Of a stretch of DNA of 64,000 bases, positions 9,801 to 20,409 are shown piece after piece. This stretch comes from Spongospora subterranea f. sp. subterranea. Its lineage: Eukaryota; Endomyxa: Phytomyxea; Phytomyxea; Plasmodiophorida. Position 1 is the first letter of the stretch, and each line of letters starts with the position of its first letter. The DNA is taken from NCBI GenBank assembly GCA_049724395.1, contig JAUGWO010000039.1:55525-119524 (forward strand), read 5' to 3'. Position numbers and translations under genes: made by a program. The notes beneath the pieces were generated by a model, which saw nothing but the letters and a program-made list of their open reading frames with translations, searched no databases and was not told where the DNA came from.

Positions 9801-10536
9801 GTTGTTTTTGAATGAAGCACATGGGTGGTGTTACACTCGAATACAACACCATGGTGTTACGTTACGAATTTATGAATCAGGTTTCGCCCGCTACTTGTTT
9901 TATGTCATATCGGTTCTCAGTTCTCGTTCCAGCAAAGCGAAAGAGGTATATTTCATTGAGGTTAAGTCGGATATGGTTCGAGCAGATGGGAATTGGATCA
10001 AGGAGTTCTAGCCATTGTCTACGTAGCAGTGAGACCTTTCGCTTTGAGCTCGAGGGGGTGCATTAACGGAGACTCTCCAACGACGACAATCTGGTGGAGG
10101 AAGAAAGCCACAGTTTGATGAGCAGGGTAACTTATCGTACCCAAATGGGTTATGGGTTGGATTAGGCACAGACGTACCCCATCAAATTATTCATGAATCA
10201 AGATTCGCTGGTTGGTTGGAAAGGCATGATTCTTGCCGAAATTCGACATTTCAATCTGGAACGAGCCTGGCTCAAATGTGTCTTTGGGATATTAGGCGAC
10301 GATAGATTAGGCGATGTCAATGAACGTCCTGATTAAGGTATCTACCAAAATGTCTATTGGCACGTAAAATTGTTGGAGAGAAAGTCAACCCGATGTCTAC
10401 CGTCGTGCCAGCTCAGTCTCCCTCAGAGTAAAGACGCGGACTGCGGAGATACCCTTGTACGGTTGTAGTTTGTTCATTGTTTTCAACACAACGGATGTAT
10501 ACCTGTTGAAACGTAAGATTAACAGTCGAAGGCGCT

Positions 10537-11070
10537 ATGGGCGATAACCAAGCGATACCTGCGATACCGACCGAAGGATCAGAGGGAGGGATTCCCCGAG
10601 AAAAACTCAAATTTCCATGTTTGAATGGTGAGTCAAATTATGTCACCTGGGCCAAGAAGGCTAGACTCCATATCAAGGGGATCGGAGCAAAGCATCTTGA
10701 TGGCGAGACAGTTGATTCCCAACCTGATCTGACATCGACGAAAGATAAGAGGCTGGATGATCGTGTCCATGCTCAATTATGTCTCTGCGTTGGGGATGAC
10801 ATTTTCAGTTTCGTGGACGAGATTGAGACCACTCATGCAGCATGGTTTGCATTAAAGAATCGATTATCCCTTTGTAGATTACAAGAGTGCAGCCAAGTGC
10901 TAAAGAACTTGTTCAGGATAGAGCAAGGATCCTTCATTGTTAAGCAGTATATCGCCAACGTGGAGTCGGCAATGAACGATGTCAAAGCAATTGCTTCAAA
11001 ACACTTAACGATCCCGGATTCGCTGAAGGCGATGATTATTTCGATGGGTGTAAATGATCGATTACGTTGA
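10537..11070 (+). pseudogene. Ty1/copia-type Gag fragment
   Basis: The 177-residue frame begins MGDNQAIPAIPTEG and continues LKFPCLNGESNYVTWAKKAR, then DDRVHAQLCLCVGDD, THAAWFALKNRL and QGSFIVKQYIANVESAMND, the order seen in the UBN2/Retrotran_gag_2 domain that forms the copia particle. After residue 170 a frameshift at about 11060 moves the continuation (YVDSIDAALQEETLP) to another frame. There is no zinc knuckle, protease, integrase or reverse transcriptase downstream, so only the 5' part survives. An inverted copy of its first 140 bases is at 11169-11303. Confidence 0.75.
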
Positions 11071-11168
11071 TTCGATTGATGCGGCTCTGCAAGAAGAAAC
11101 ATTACCTCGGAATCAGTTACTGCCAATCTCTTCTGAAAGAAATTGCTGTAGCGCATTGCGCCATATAT

Positions 11169-11303
11169 CTTGGCCCAGGTGACATAATTTGACTTACCAT
11201 CCAAACATGGAAATTTGAGTTTTTCCCCGGGTATCCCTCCCTCTGATCCTTCGTTCGGTATCGCTTGGTGATCGCCCATAGCGCCATCGACTGTTAATCT
11301 TAC
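11169..11303 (-). pseudogene. Inverted copy of the copia gag start
   Basis: Reverse complement of 10513-10656, with several substitutions and a 9-bp deletion, encoding MGDHQAIPNEGSEGG and KFPCLDGKSNYVTWAK on the minus strand. It directly abuts the second 192-bp repeat. Confidence 0.8.
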
Positions 11304-11968
11304 CTACATCCCATCAAATTTTTCATGAATCAAGATTCGCTTCTTGGTTGGAAAGGCGTGATTCTTGCCGAAATTCGACATTTCAATCTGGAACGAGCCT
11401 GGCTCAAATGTGTCTTTGCGATATAAGGCGACGATAGATTAGGCGATGTCAATGAACGTCCTGATTGGGGTACTTACCAAAATGTCTATTGGCACGTAAA
11501 AATATGGCCCTTTGTCTCTGAGTATTGGCAATTTAGAAAATCCAATTGGTTGAATTCAAATTGACGCAGATGTAGGAATCGGAAGATATATCGACTCTGA
11601 CTATTACAAAGCGTACGATTAGATGATGCCGCGGGAAATTAATACAGACATTCTTGCTGCTTCGGTCAACGAAGGTTTGACATCGAAGTCAAGAATGCAC
11701 AAACAAGGTTTGTCTCTATATTTTCAAGTCCTAATCCAGTTCAGAAAAGATGTTGCTTGGTACGAATTGGTGAATTATTTCAGTGTCCAATGTCGCGATT
11801 AACTGCTCATATTTCTCAATAGATTGGAATATAATAATGTTGTGTTGATTACTATTACAACACCATGGTGTGGTGTTTCGAGTTACCGTCCAATTTCGAT
11901 ACACTTTGCGTGTGAAACCGCAACGTCGAACGCAGCGCCGATCTGAACTGGCGCTACATAGATCAGAG

Positions 11969-12301
11969 TCACGAGAAATCAAAATCCAGAACGGGATTGG
12001 GTATATGGCCATCGTCATCCACGACAACGGTGTTGAGATACTCGTAGATATCGTCCTCGATCCGCTCGCTAAGATGCTTGAGATAGATGAGCGGGTAAAG
12101 CATCGAGAAGAGCCCGATGAAGGTGGCCAGGGCCATAACCCCAAACACGACCAGCGGACCGATTAGCGCGATCAACGTGATCAGATAGGTCAATCGTATC
12201 AACCGACGCAGCGGCTCAGCACATAATCGCAGCAGATTCGCTTGCACGAGTCGATGTGATGGCGTATAATCGTGCTCTCGCTCGCCCGATGATAATCTCA
12301 T
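11969..12301 (-). CDS. Small putative membrane protein, unrecognised
   Basis: An open frame of about 110 residues from 12301 (an in-frame ATG eight codons upstream is also possible). A long hydrophobic block, TYLITLIALIGPLVVFGVMA followed by LATFIGLFSMLYPLIYL, could form a two-helix membrane hairpin; it is followed by an acidic cytosolic-type tail (SERIEDDIYEYL). GC-rich third positions resemble the DRC2 and WD40 genes rather than the transposon debris, which is why I keep it. The frame may continue by splicing beyond 11969. No family was recognised. Confidence 0.4.
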   Translation of the reverse strand: MRLSSGEREHDYTPSHRLVQANLLRLCAEPLRRLIRLTYLITLIALIGPLVVFGVMALATFIGLFSMLYPLIYLKHLSERIEDDIYEYLNTVVVDDDGHIPNPVLDFDFS

Positions 12302-12329
12302 GGCGAATATCGCCCATAGCTTCATTGGT

Positions 12330-13998
12330 GCTCTCGTTCGGCCCGTAATCTCCCGATGAATAGCATCGGACCGTGTTCACCGTTATATTGATGAACTGTG
12401 TGTTTTCGGCGGTGAGTATTGACCGAAAGGAACTGGAACTGTTTTTGAGCTGAGCATGACAGAAAACCATTAGTCAGTCTTTTCAGATCCTTCAAACACA
12501 TCTTCGCCAGACCCGAAACCACATTGACCCAGCTTTATCCAACGTAAAATTGGCGTCGGACGTTAAGATGCTATTGAAGTAAAGAACCAACATCGTCGGT
12601 TTTTCTGCAGCAATGAGTCTGTGTGTGATAACACGACAGATCAACAACATGTTGATTGATTTGGGCGCTCCTTTCATTGTGTATTTTCCCATCCGATCCG
12701 TATTGGCTGAATAGTTCAAGCTCTTTTTTTTTAACTATGGGAGCACGCGATCGATTCCCAACAGAAGACGCCCAGGGGAGCACAATAAATTACGATTTGG
12801 TTAGCGAATTTTTTTGACAATCCGAAAATATTCCGTTTTCCGTTGGTTTCCGACCCCAATCTGAAATAATCTCTGGACAATTGCAGGAGATGATGGAACC
12901 TGTAAATGTGTTTGTTTAGACTGTCAATAGGTCAGAAATGATGACGCCAAACGAACCTCTTGACGTGGATTCTGAAAACACAATTGGCGATCACAAGTTC
13001 TACAGCAAGGTATCCTCCCTGATTTCTGCTCAAGGGAGGTCCCTCCTGGCCATGGCGCTAGCCGATTGTGTACTTTGAACTCCGGGTCATAACTTGATCC
13101 CCAAATAAAAAACCATTGTTGGCGGTTCAAGGCAGAACCGAAACAGCCCAGAAGGCAGGATATTCTGTGAATCTGCTCCATGTCAACGTAACGGGCCGTC
13201 GTCCGAAACCCAATTGCCAATTTTCTGGGTTTGATGAACTCAGATGATGATCTGTGGAGATTTTCGACGTCGATTTTGAGGACCGTAGCCGCGAGTTTCT
13301 GGCCATTAAAGATTCGTATATGCATTGAAAAGCGTATTGACTAGTTGTGTTTGGAGCATTGAGGTCAATCAACAACGTACTGGAAATCCTCGTACAGAAA
13401 AGTGCATTTGCTGCCAAATGATTGTTTTTGTCAGAGGGACAATCTTGCATCCGCATGGTTATTGGAGCGTTGGCAATCTGATATAAGTGACAACGCTTTC
13501 GCTAGAGGGTGTATTTCTCGCGAAGACCATCTCTGTGAATCCTGGTGGATTGAAATGTGTCCTTTGGGCAAATAGGCACTCGCCGGGTTCGATAAATGAC
13601 TATGTATTCATCATCCTTTAAGACGATCGATGTCGTCATTGCTGCTCGGATCGATGATGGGCGAATCTCTCGAGGGAATATGTCGCTTCAACCTTTGACC
13701 ACAGCCATGATTTCATAGATAATCTAATATCAAAATCATACCCATTTTCATTTCAGTAACCGGCTCAAGTCTGAGACCACTGAACAAAACACTCGAGATC
13801 TACTAGAAGTAATAAGCGAAACGATGTTTCGTGAGTTTTGTCGTTCGATGAACGAGCGAATCTATCGGAAATCCGTCAAACCAAAGTTGAACACAGTGCG
13901 CATTGGGTCCAGTGTGACTGATTGAGGTAGTTTTTGCCATTGCCGAGTCGTCCTGGCCCCCCCTCCCCATCCGACAACGTCATAATAACGCTTCATCA
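12330..13998. other. No recognised gene
   Basis: Open frames exist on the minus strand at 12924-13456, but overlapping frames compete and no domain is visible. The last 60 bases before 13999 should contain the 5' region of the WD40 gene. Confidence 0.35.
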
Positions 13999-15163
13999 AT
14001 GTCGGACGAAGGCATCCCGCCAGCACCGACTGACGGCGATGGCGCTACGCCCAGCCGGCGCATGTCCTGGATCGGAGTCGACTACTTCCAGGCGTTGCGT
14101 CATCACAAACAGGCAACGCACGAAGAACTGAGGCGCATCCCGGCCCAGATCAACAACATCTTGTCGGTGCGATTCGCTCCGAACGGGCGCCAGTTCGCCG
14201 TATCGGTGGCCGATGGCTGCATGGGGATTTACCAGCTTCACGATGGCCAGTGCCTGCATTTCATTCCCGGATCGGCGTCGGGATCGCCGGCAACCGCGTT
14301 GCGATTCCGTCAGGGCGCCGATACGGGAATGGTCGGGGACGTTCTGGTCGCCGTCTACACCAATGGCCATATCACCGAATGGAACTACACGACGGGCGAG
14401 AAGATACGCCATCTGGTCGAGAACAACAACCAGATTATGGCCATCGATTTTACTTCGGATTCGTTGATGTTCGCCACCGCCGGCAAAGACAAATGTGTGC
14501 GATTATACGACGAATGCACCGGGACGATGATCCGATCCCTCGAGGGACACGCTAATCGCGTCTTTGCCGTCAAATTCGCCAGCGTTGACCGACACGTGTT
14601 GCTATCGGGCGGGTGGGACGATATGGTGAAGGTGTGGGACACGCGTATGGGGAGTCATGGAGCCGCCCAGGGCCTGCTGTTCGGTCCCCATATCTGTGGC
14701 GACGCCATCGACGTATCTGGGCACGAGGTGCTGACGGGCTCGTGGTCGCAGAAGGACAATCTGCAGTTATGGGATCTGAGAACGATGACCAACACGATCA
14801 CGTCGGAAGACACATCGTCGATGCTTTACACTGCACAATTCAGCACAGTATGTTGCGATTCTGCCCCCGAAACGCTGTGGATTTCCTGACGCCATCTAGG
14901 TCGGCCCTCGCAAAATCGGAATCGGTGGCAGTAAAACCGATCAATTCTGCTTGTACGATCGGGAGGGCGAACATGGACTCAATCAGTTTGGTCCTCGACT
15001 ATTACGCCATCAGACGGAGGGGACGTATTCCTGTCACTTCAGCCCATCGTCCATGGATTTCTTGGCCGCCGGCGGCGGCAACGTCGTCAAGGCCGTCGAT
15101 TTGAAAACGGGATCGTGTCGCGATATCGTCGCCGTCGGGTTCCGTGTTGTCCCTAAATGGTAG
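13999..15163 (+). CDS. WD40-repeat protein, two exons
   Basis: Exon 1 (13999-14847, 283 codons) and exon 2 (14900-15163, 87 codons plus stop) join in phase 0 across a 52-bp GT-AG intron. The 370-residue product carries WD40 blades: ILSVRFAPNGRQFAVSVADG, ATAGKDKCVRLYDECTG, LEGHANRVFAVKFASVD, SGGWDDMVKVWDTRMGS, TGSWSQKDNLQLWDLRTM and, in exon 2, TYSCHFSPSSMDFLAAGGG, enough for one seven-blade propeller that serves as a protein-interaction platform. The N-terminal 45 residues (starting MSDEGIPPAPTDG) are unstructured. I cannot assign an orthologue. Start chosen as the first ATG of the GC-rich frame. It looks intact, with clean coding composition. Confidence 0.8.
14848..14899 (+). other. Spliceosomal intron, 52 bp, in the WD40 gene
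   Basis: Donor CACA|GTATGTTG and acceptor CATCTAG|GTCGG. Exon 1 length 849 and exon 2 length 264 are both multiples of three, so the frame is kept. Reading through would stop 13 codons into the intron frame. Confidence 0.85.
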
Positions 15164-15780
15164 ATCAGGGCGAACAACAAAATATATACGTAAATACAAA
15201 AACAGTAAATCCCAAATCATCGGCCAGATGTTTCAACCGTTCTTCAAAGTGGTGACCGCGATGTGTTTCGGTCCCTTTTTCTGAGCAACGCCACGATCGT
15301 CCAACTCGGCAACCAATGCCCATCATCGTCACCATCACCATCGTCTGTTGGTTTCCGAACTTGTGTCACCAACTGGGGTGTTTCCACAATCGGTTTTAAG
15401 AGCCCAATAAGAAACGTTTAAAGTGGGAGTAAAACACAGCACCAGAGGACACACAGATTTGACACCATCTTCTAATTCATCAACCTAAAACCGATCATCC
15501 AGTGAACTCAGAAAACACTGGAGCGAGGTCTGAGCAGGGAATTCCCTCATTGCACTATCCTCTTCGTCAGTGAAGTCCTCTTCGTCAGTGAAAACAGATG
15601 GCCCAAATACGATTGTGTGTCGATCACAGTGGGCCCTGAACAACAGCACGAACCGAGAACCGTTTCGTCTCGATCCCATCGATAACAGCCCAACGGGAGC
15701 CCAATGCTACACCACAATCGATTTTTGCGGACCCGTCAACGCCATTCGGTCCCAAGAACGCTCCCGCCCTCGATCCAACG
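15164..15780. other. No recognised gene
   Basis: 3' flank of the WD40 gene. A short direct repeat (CTCTTCGTCAGTGAA, at about 15560 and 15578) is the only structure seen. Confidence 0.35.
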
Positions 15781-15799
15781 ATCAACGAACGAGGCGTTT

Positions 15800-16180
15800 C
15801 AAGAATTTCTATGGTTGTGGATGATATTTTTGATCAATGTCGCACCACCGATTGAGCAGGGAGGTCACGTTGAGGTCGTTCTGCAGAAGGAAGCGGGTTA
15901 GTCGTCCGCTCACGAAATGTGCTTGTGGTGTAAAATTCCTTCGGCTCCGGGGAAAACATCCGATGTCACAACGTGGCGAACGGTGTTGAATGTGTTCCCT
16001 GGATTTGCCAATCTCTATCGAGACGTCATTGCAAATTATTTGCAGCTTGCGACGAGCATCTACGAGTTGACCGCGACGGGTGTGCCATGTTCGTGGCAAT
16101 CGTATCACCAGGAAGCTGTTGTGGCGTTCGCATACGCTTTCACCAACGCCCCAATATTGGCCCATTTTCGTGTCTGGTGA
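15800..16180 (+). pseudogene. Ty3/gypsy reverse transcriptase fragment (palm to thumb)
   Basis: One frame reads VVVDDIFDQC, corresponding to the YxDD-region of gypsy reverse transcriptase with the first aromatic residue altered. After a frameshift, WRTVLNVFPGFANLYRDVIA and NYLQLATSIYELTATG, then QEAVVAFAYAFTNAPILAHF, follow the thumb and connection pattern (L.GF.N.YR..I.NY...A....LT..G). The catalytic core upstream and RNase H downstream are missing. Confidence 0.65.
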
Positions 16181-16532
16181 CACTGGCGCTGGTCAATATC
16201 GCCATCGGCACGTCCCATCGCATTTCATTTGGAGGAGTTGCCGCCAGCAGGTCGAGATCAGTTCCACCAAACCGGAAGATGTGGGACCGAGATGGGGCTG
16301 CGGTGAGCGCGTTCGTGATCGCATCGGCCGCTTTCCGTGATGATGCGATTGCCATGAACATGGCACATTTTCCAAATACGCGACGCATGATGAAAGAATC
16401 ACTGGCAACCGCGGCAGCGCTCTTTCGCGTTGGCGCCATAGCAGCCCTCACAATGTCAATGATCATGGATCGTTTTACTCGTCGAAGATTGCCCCCGGGT
16501 CGACAAAGGTGCACGATATCGTCATCCATCAT
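16140..16532 (-). CDS. Unrecognised ORF, possibly not coding
   Basis: A 130-codon frame rich in Ala, Met and Ser that overlaps a 220-codon frame on the other strand. Composition is GC-rich. No signal peptide, domain or repeat is visible, and the opposite frame is equally plausible. Confidence 0.15.
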   Translation of the reverse strand: MMDDDIVHLCRPGGNLRRVKRSMIIDIVRAAMAPTRKSAAAVASDSFIMRRVFGKCAMFMAIASSRKAADAITNALTAAPSRSHIFRFGGTDLDLLAATPPNEMRWDVPMAILTSASVTRHENGPILGRW

Positions 16533-16778
16533 CGTGCCGGGTCACTATCAGGTCGGCCAGACGCGCTCGCTCTCGAGGCGACCTGGATACGAGATTCAAC
16601 ATCATGACCTGGTCTGGCTTGTATCGAGGATATAATTCAGGAGATGTTTTTGTCTTTTTTGCGGTGGAATTGGTCACGGCGACGACAGTGTTCAATGGGA
16701 TTTCCCACGACCTGTGGGTTCCGTATTTGACTAATCTGACAGAATGGCTCCTCGGCAGCGTCTTTCGAAATGTTTCGG

Positions 16779-17024
16779 CGATGGGTCGGAAGTGGACGAG
16801 CAAGAGCGAGCTGTTAGCCATAGCGACATTTCTTGAATGTCGGGAAAATTTCGCCATTTGTCACAGGTGGATCGGCTAAGGGGACTTCTCTGGTCGCAAG
16901 GGGCGAAATCTCACGAAGGTGGAAGGCTATGGCTGCCTACATAAACAAAGTCACTGACACCAAAGGAGCGGTTATGGACACACGAAGTTACAGCAGTTTC
17001 TGGAAAACCTGTACAGAACTGTGA
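16779..17024 (+). pseudogene. Myb/SANT-like domain fragment
   Basis: The plus strand reads MGRKWTSKSELLAIATFLEC, then after a frameshift near 16865 SRRWKAMAAYINKVTDTKG and MDTRSYSSFWKTCTEL. The W...E..A...F..........R.WK....IN pattern resembles Myb/SANT-like domains carried by transposon accessory proteins. It is broken and no partner transposase is next to it. Confidence 0.35.
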
Positions 17025-17403
17025 AAATGGATCAATACTGTAGTGTCGGATAATTCGTTGACAGATGAGGAAAATCGACTACCAAACGCCGATTTCCGCA
17101 ATTGCAGATGGCGCGATGTTTCGCCGACGCACATACAAAGCATCCCTACGAGCGGGAAAGGGGCACAATTGACCAATCTGATTGTTCTTAGACCGGTTTT
17201 GATCCTTCTTCGTTTGTTGTAAAATTTCCAGAAACTGCTGTAATGGCCATTGGCAATATCGTAGGTTCAAAACCGTTCTTCAGTTTTATTCGGTGCATTT
17301 TCGTGGGCAGCCATGGCTTTGACGCCTTCCACGTTCGTCAGTTGTTGCCCTGCAACAAAAAACGTTGTCGATGCCGTTCTGATCTCATGCTGTCAATATC
17401 AAC

Positions 17404-17560
17404 CCGGCCACGAACTCAAGCAAGTAAAACGCGCCGAAAAATGGTGTGTCCTTTGTCGCGACCGCCACAGTCAAGCTCATTGAGGCAGACACACCAGCTT
17501 CGTGTGTGTAAAATTCTGTCCAGTACGGCCTGTGTGTCTCACGATGGTTCAACGATCGAC
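17404..17560 (+). pseudogene. PiggyBac-like Cys-rich tail, decayed copy
   Basis: Reads GHELKQVKRAEKWCVLC, RDRHSQAH, then after a stop TSFVCVKFCPV, homologous at DNA and protein level to the better copy at 37813-38211. Confidence 0.4.
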
Positions 17561-17858
17561 ACAGCCGAAGCTCCCTAGAGCATCGCCAAGTCGCAGGCGA
17601 TAATTTTGGGGTGGGAGAATGTCGAGTCTGCCACAGCGGGTGGGAGCAACAGCGCCCAGGGTCATCGACGATCGCGACGCCGTTCCAGCTGATTCAGACA
17701 CCCAATGAACAGACACATTCGCTATGGGAGGAATGCGACTCTTATGTTGACCCATTCAGCATTTTATATTGGAAAACTACTGGACGTCTTTACTGCACCT
17801 CAATTTTTCAGTACAGTAGTCATGAAATTATTGATGTAAAGTGGCGCTCGGAAAGATG

Positions 17859-18391
17859 TTCAGGTTTGATCGACTTCTTCAAAAAAAAAGTGTTGTCGCC
17901 GTTGCTTTGAAAATATGTTGATTTTTTCCATGAAACCCTAGTAGATTTACGTGAAAACATTGGATTCTGTCTCGCCTCATGTCGTGAATGTGCTGCCAAC
18001 GATTTCGTTACCCACTGTTCTCGCCAGGGACAGATGGCGAAACGTATCACGAACGTTACGACTGGAGACGCGACACTGCCGCGGCCTCCCACAGCCAGGT
18101 GCCCAAAACCGTGAAATCTCTCGGTTCAGGTTTGATCGACTTCTTCAAAAAAGTGTTGCCGCCGTTGCTTTGAAAATATGTTGATTTCCCATGAAACCCT
18201 AGTAGATTGACGTCATTGGATCTCTCCCCTCATGTCGTGAATGTGTTGCCAACGATTTCGTTACTCACTGTTCTGGCCAGGGACAGATGGCGAAACGGGC
18301 GGATTCAACTTGGCGTATCGACTTACGACTGGTGGCGCGACACTGCCCCGCGGCCTCCCACAGCCAGGTGCCCAAATCCGTGACATCTCTC
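17859..18391. repeat. 266-bp tandem duplication
   Basis: Two diverged direct copies (17859-18124 and about 18125-18391). Both contain CAGGTTTGATCGACTTCTTC, AAACCCTAGTAGATT and TCCCACAGCCAGGTGCCCAA. Small indels distinguish them. From 18392 to 18780 nothing else is recognised. Confidence 0.85.
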
Positions 18392-18784
18392 GGGCACTCG
18401 GAAGTCATCATGTTTTCTGAAACTGATCGATCAATGCAAGCAAGGAAGAGAGCCGAGGACTGGGATACTCCAGAATTCGACATCACCGACTTCTAGGTAG
18501 TTCCGACGCAGATAAAGGGGTGTGCCTTTGGGCATTGATGGCGACTGTTGCTATCGCTATCGGAAAAAACCCGAAATTATGGGGGCCCGAATTAGCCATT
18601 TGGCAATCGGCGCGGTACGGTACCAAGACCCAACACTTTAAAGCAGGGGATTAATCGAAAGCCATAATCGGGTTTTCTAAATATCGCCTCATAGCGATCG
18701 CTACAACTACCATCAATGGCCAAAGGCACTTTGTCTGTGTCAGGATTATCTCCGTTGTTTATTAACGATTGTACGCTGTCTACG

Positions 18785-19305
18785 CAGGGCTTCGCGTCTG
18801 AACGAGTAGGACGCCGACAGGAGTTGCTTCGGTTGAGCGCCTAGAACGGCCAGACGCTTCAGCACCGCTCCGACGTGAGAGACAGGAATCCTGACGTGGT
18901 AGCGACGATGGGCGCGAAGGGGGCCAGGAACGCGTTGTCGTACTTGCGGTTCTTCTCAGGTTCTCGAGCTTCGAGCATCCGGCGAATAGCATTCTTTGTC
19001 ACGGAGGTCGGCTTCTCGGCATGGGCGGGACGGGGGGAGGCCAGGATCGCCTGATTGTGGATTGTAGAGGTCGCGAACGAACGTCAAGTCAATACTGCCA
19101 CAGACGCCGTTCGGGGCCGCTGGCCCGAGAACTCGAAGGTCGGCCCGTAGACTAGGGTTCGCGCCATCGTGGGCTTTGGCTTGAACCGAGTCAGGAACGC
19201 GCAAATCTTATCGTGGCTGGTCTTGGCGGGTTGGTTCTGTCGGATTTCACAGCGATCGCTAGACGCAGCTTGGGCAAATCGTCGCCGCCTCTGCATTGAT
19301 TAGAA
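18785..19305 (-). pseudogene. LINE-type reverse transcriptase C-terminal fragment
   Basis: Read on the minus strand in several frames, it encodes INAEAATICP, TRFKPKPTMARTLVYGPT, DLTFVRDLYNPQSGDP and REPEKNRKYDNAFLAPFAPI, the order found in the post-RT zinc finger and C-terminal part of some protist LINEs. A sister copy is at 48160-48860. Multiple frameshifts make it inactive. Confidence 0.5.
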
Positions 19306-19634
19306 AGCGGTTGGTCAAGGCCGATCTTACTTGAGGGTTCGCCTTCTGATCAACGCAGAGGCGGCGACGATTTGCCCACGCTGCGTCTAGCGATCGCTGC
19401 GAAATCCGACAGAACCAACCCGCCGAGACCAGCCACGATAAGATTTGCGCGTTCCTAACTCGGTTCAAGCCAAAGCCCACGCTGACCGTGATGGCGCGAA
19501 CCCTAGTCTACGGGCCGACCTTCGAGTTCTCGGGCCAGCGGCCCCGAACGGCGTCTGTGGCAATATTGACTTGACGTTCGTTCGCGACCTCTACAATCCA
19601 CAATCAGGCGATACTGGCCTCCCGCCGTCCGGCC
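19024..19634. repeat. Inverted duplication of the LINE fragment
   Basis: Arms about 19024-19305 and 19343-19634 are reverse complements with scattered substitutions and small indels, separated by about 37 bp. Shared text includes CTGCGTCTAGCGATCGCTG in one orientation. Confidence 0.85.
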
Positions 19635-19729
19635 CATCGCCGCTACCACATCCGGATTCCTGTCTCTCACGTCTGAGCGGCTGGATCCCAAGACCATGAC
19701 ATCGTGATCCGATACGTCAAGGGGGGCCA

Positions 19730-20095
19730 TTAGGAGGTCACCTTTGAATCGTTGGTCTTTTCCCAAGAAATCGAGTCATAATGTCGGTTCTGGGTTGTCA
19801 TCAGCGTGTTTATGTTCAGGTTGCGACACGCGGAAAGTGTTTGTGTAAATGTCAGGATACCGGTAGCTTTGAGGAGAAACGGTCCGACAAATCGGTTTTC
19901 CAGCTTTGGGCAAGGCCGAGATCCAATCAGTTCTTTCGACCAAAACCGAACCGCCGATTGCGTGTTTGACTGCGTCTGAACGATGCCTGTTGGCTGTTGC
20001 AGTTCACCGCTTGTCGGATTTGCGGCCGAATGCATAAATCGGTCTTTCTGGTAGATTTTTTTCCAGTTCTCATTGCAATCAGAGAAATTCCTCAA
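19730..20095 (-). pseudogene. Possible gypsy integrase C-terminal fragment
   Basis: A 121-codon frame includes SRPCPKLENRFVGPFLLKAT, which resembles the rPs.KL..r..GPF motif of Ty3/gypsy integrase C-termini. The remainder is not recognisable. From 20096 to 20409 there is no recognised gene. Confidence 0.35.
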
Positions 20096-20409
20096 GATAT
20101 ATCTTCAAAATCAACAGTTTCCTCCATCATTTCCGGCCACAAACAAATCTCAACAGCGTTCCGTCGATGGTTCGAAAACTGCAATGATGAAAATGAGGGT
20201 CCCCTAACCCGTTCGATAACATGAAAGTTATCAATCGGACCCTGTCGACAATGAACCCAATCATCTTTACACAACTGGCCAGAATAGCAATAAATTGGGT
20301 CAAAAGCGTTGTGTATTTGAAAATACTTGTTGGATTCAGAATGAGCGTGATCGCGTGATTAGGAGTTCGGCGTTGGAATCATGGAGCGGGTTGTGACTTG
20401 GCGTAAAAA

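Larger units (their letters stand above)
10178..11501. repeat. 192-bp direct repeats flanking a copia gag fragment
   Basis: 10178-10369 and 11310-11501 are near-identical direct copies (both contain CATTTCAATCTGGAACGAGCC and end at GGCACGTAAAA). They could be LTR pieces or a duplicated target region. They do not start and end with TG...CA. Confidence 0.7.

Noticed and set aside
14385-14642. Minus-strand ORFs opposite the WD40 gene
   Set aside because: Shadows of the GC-rich WD40 coding strand.
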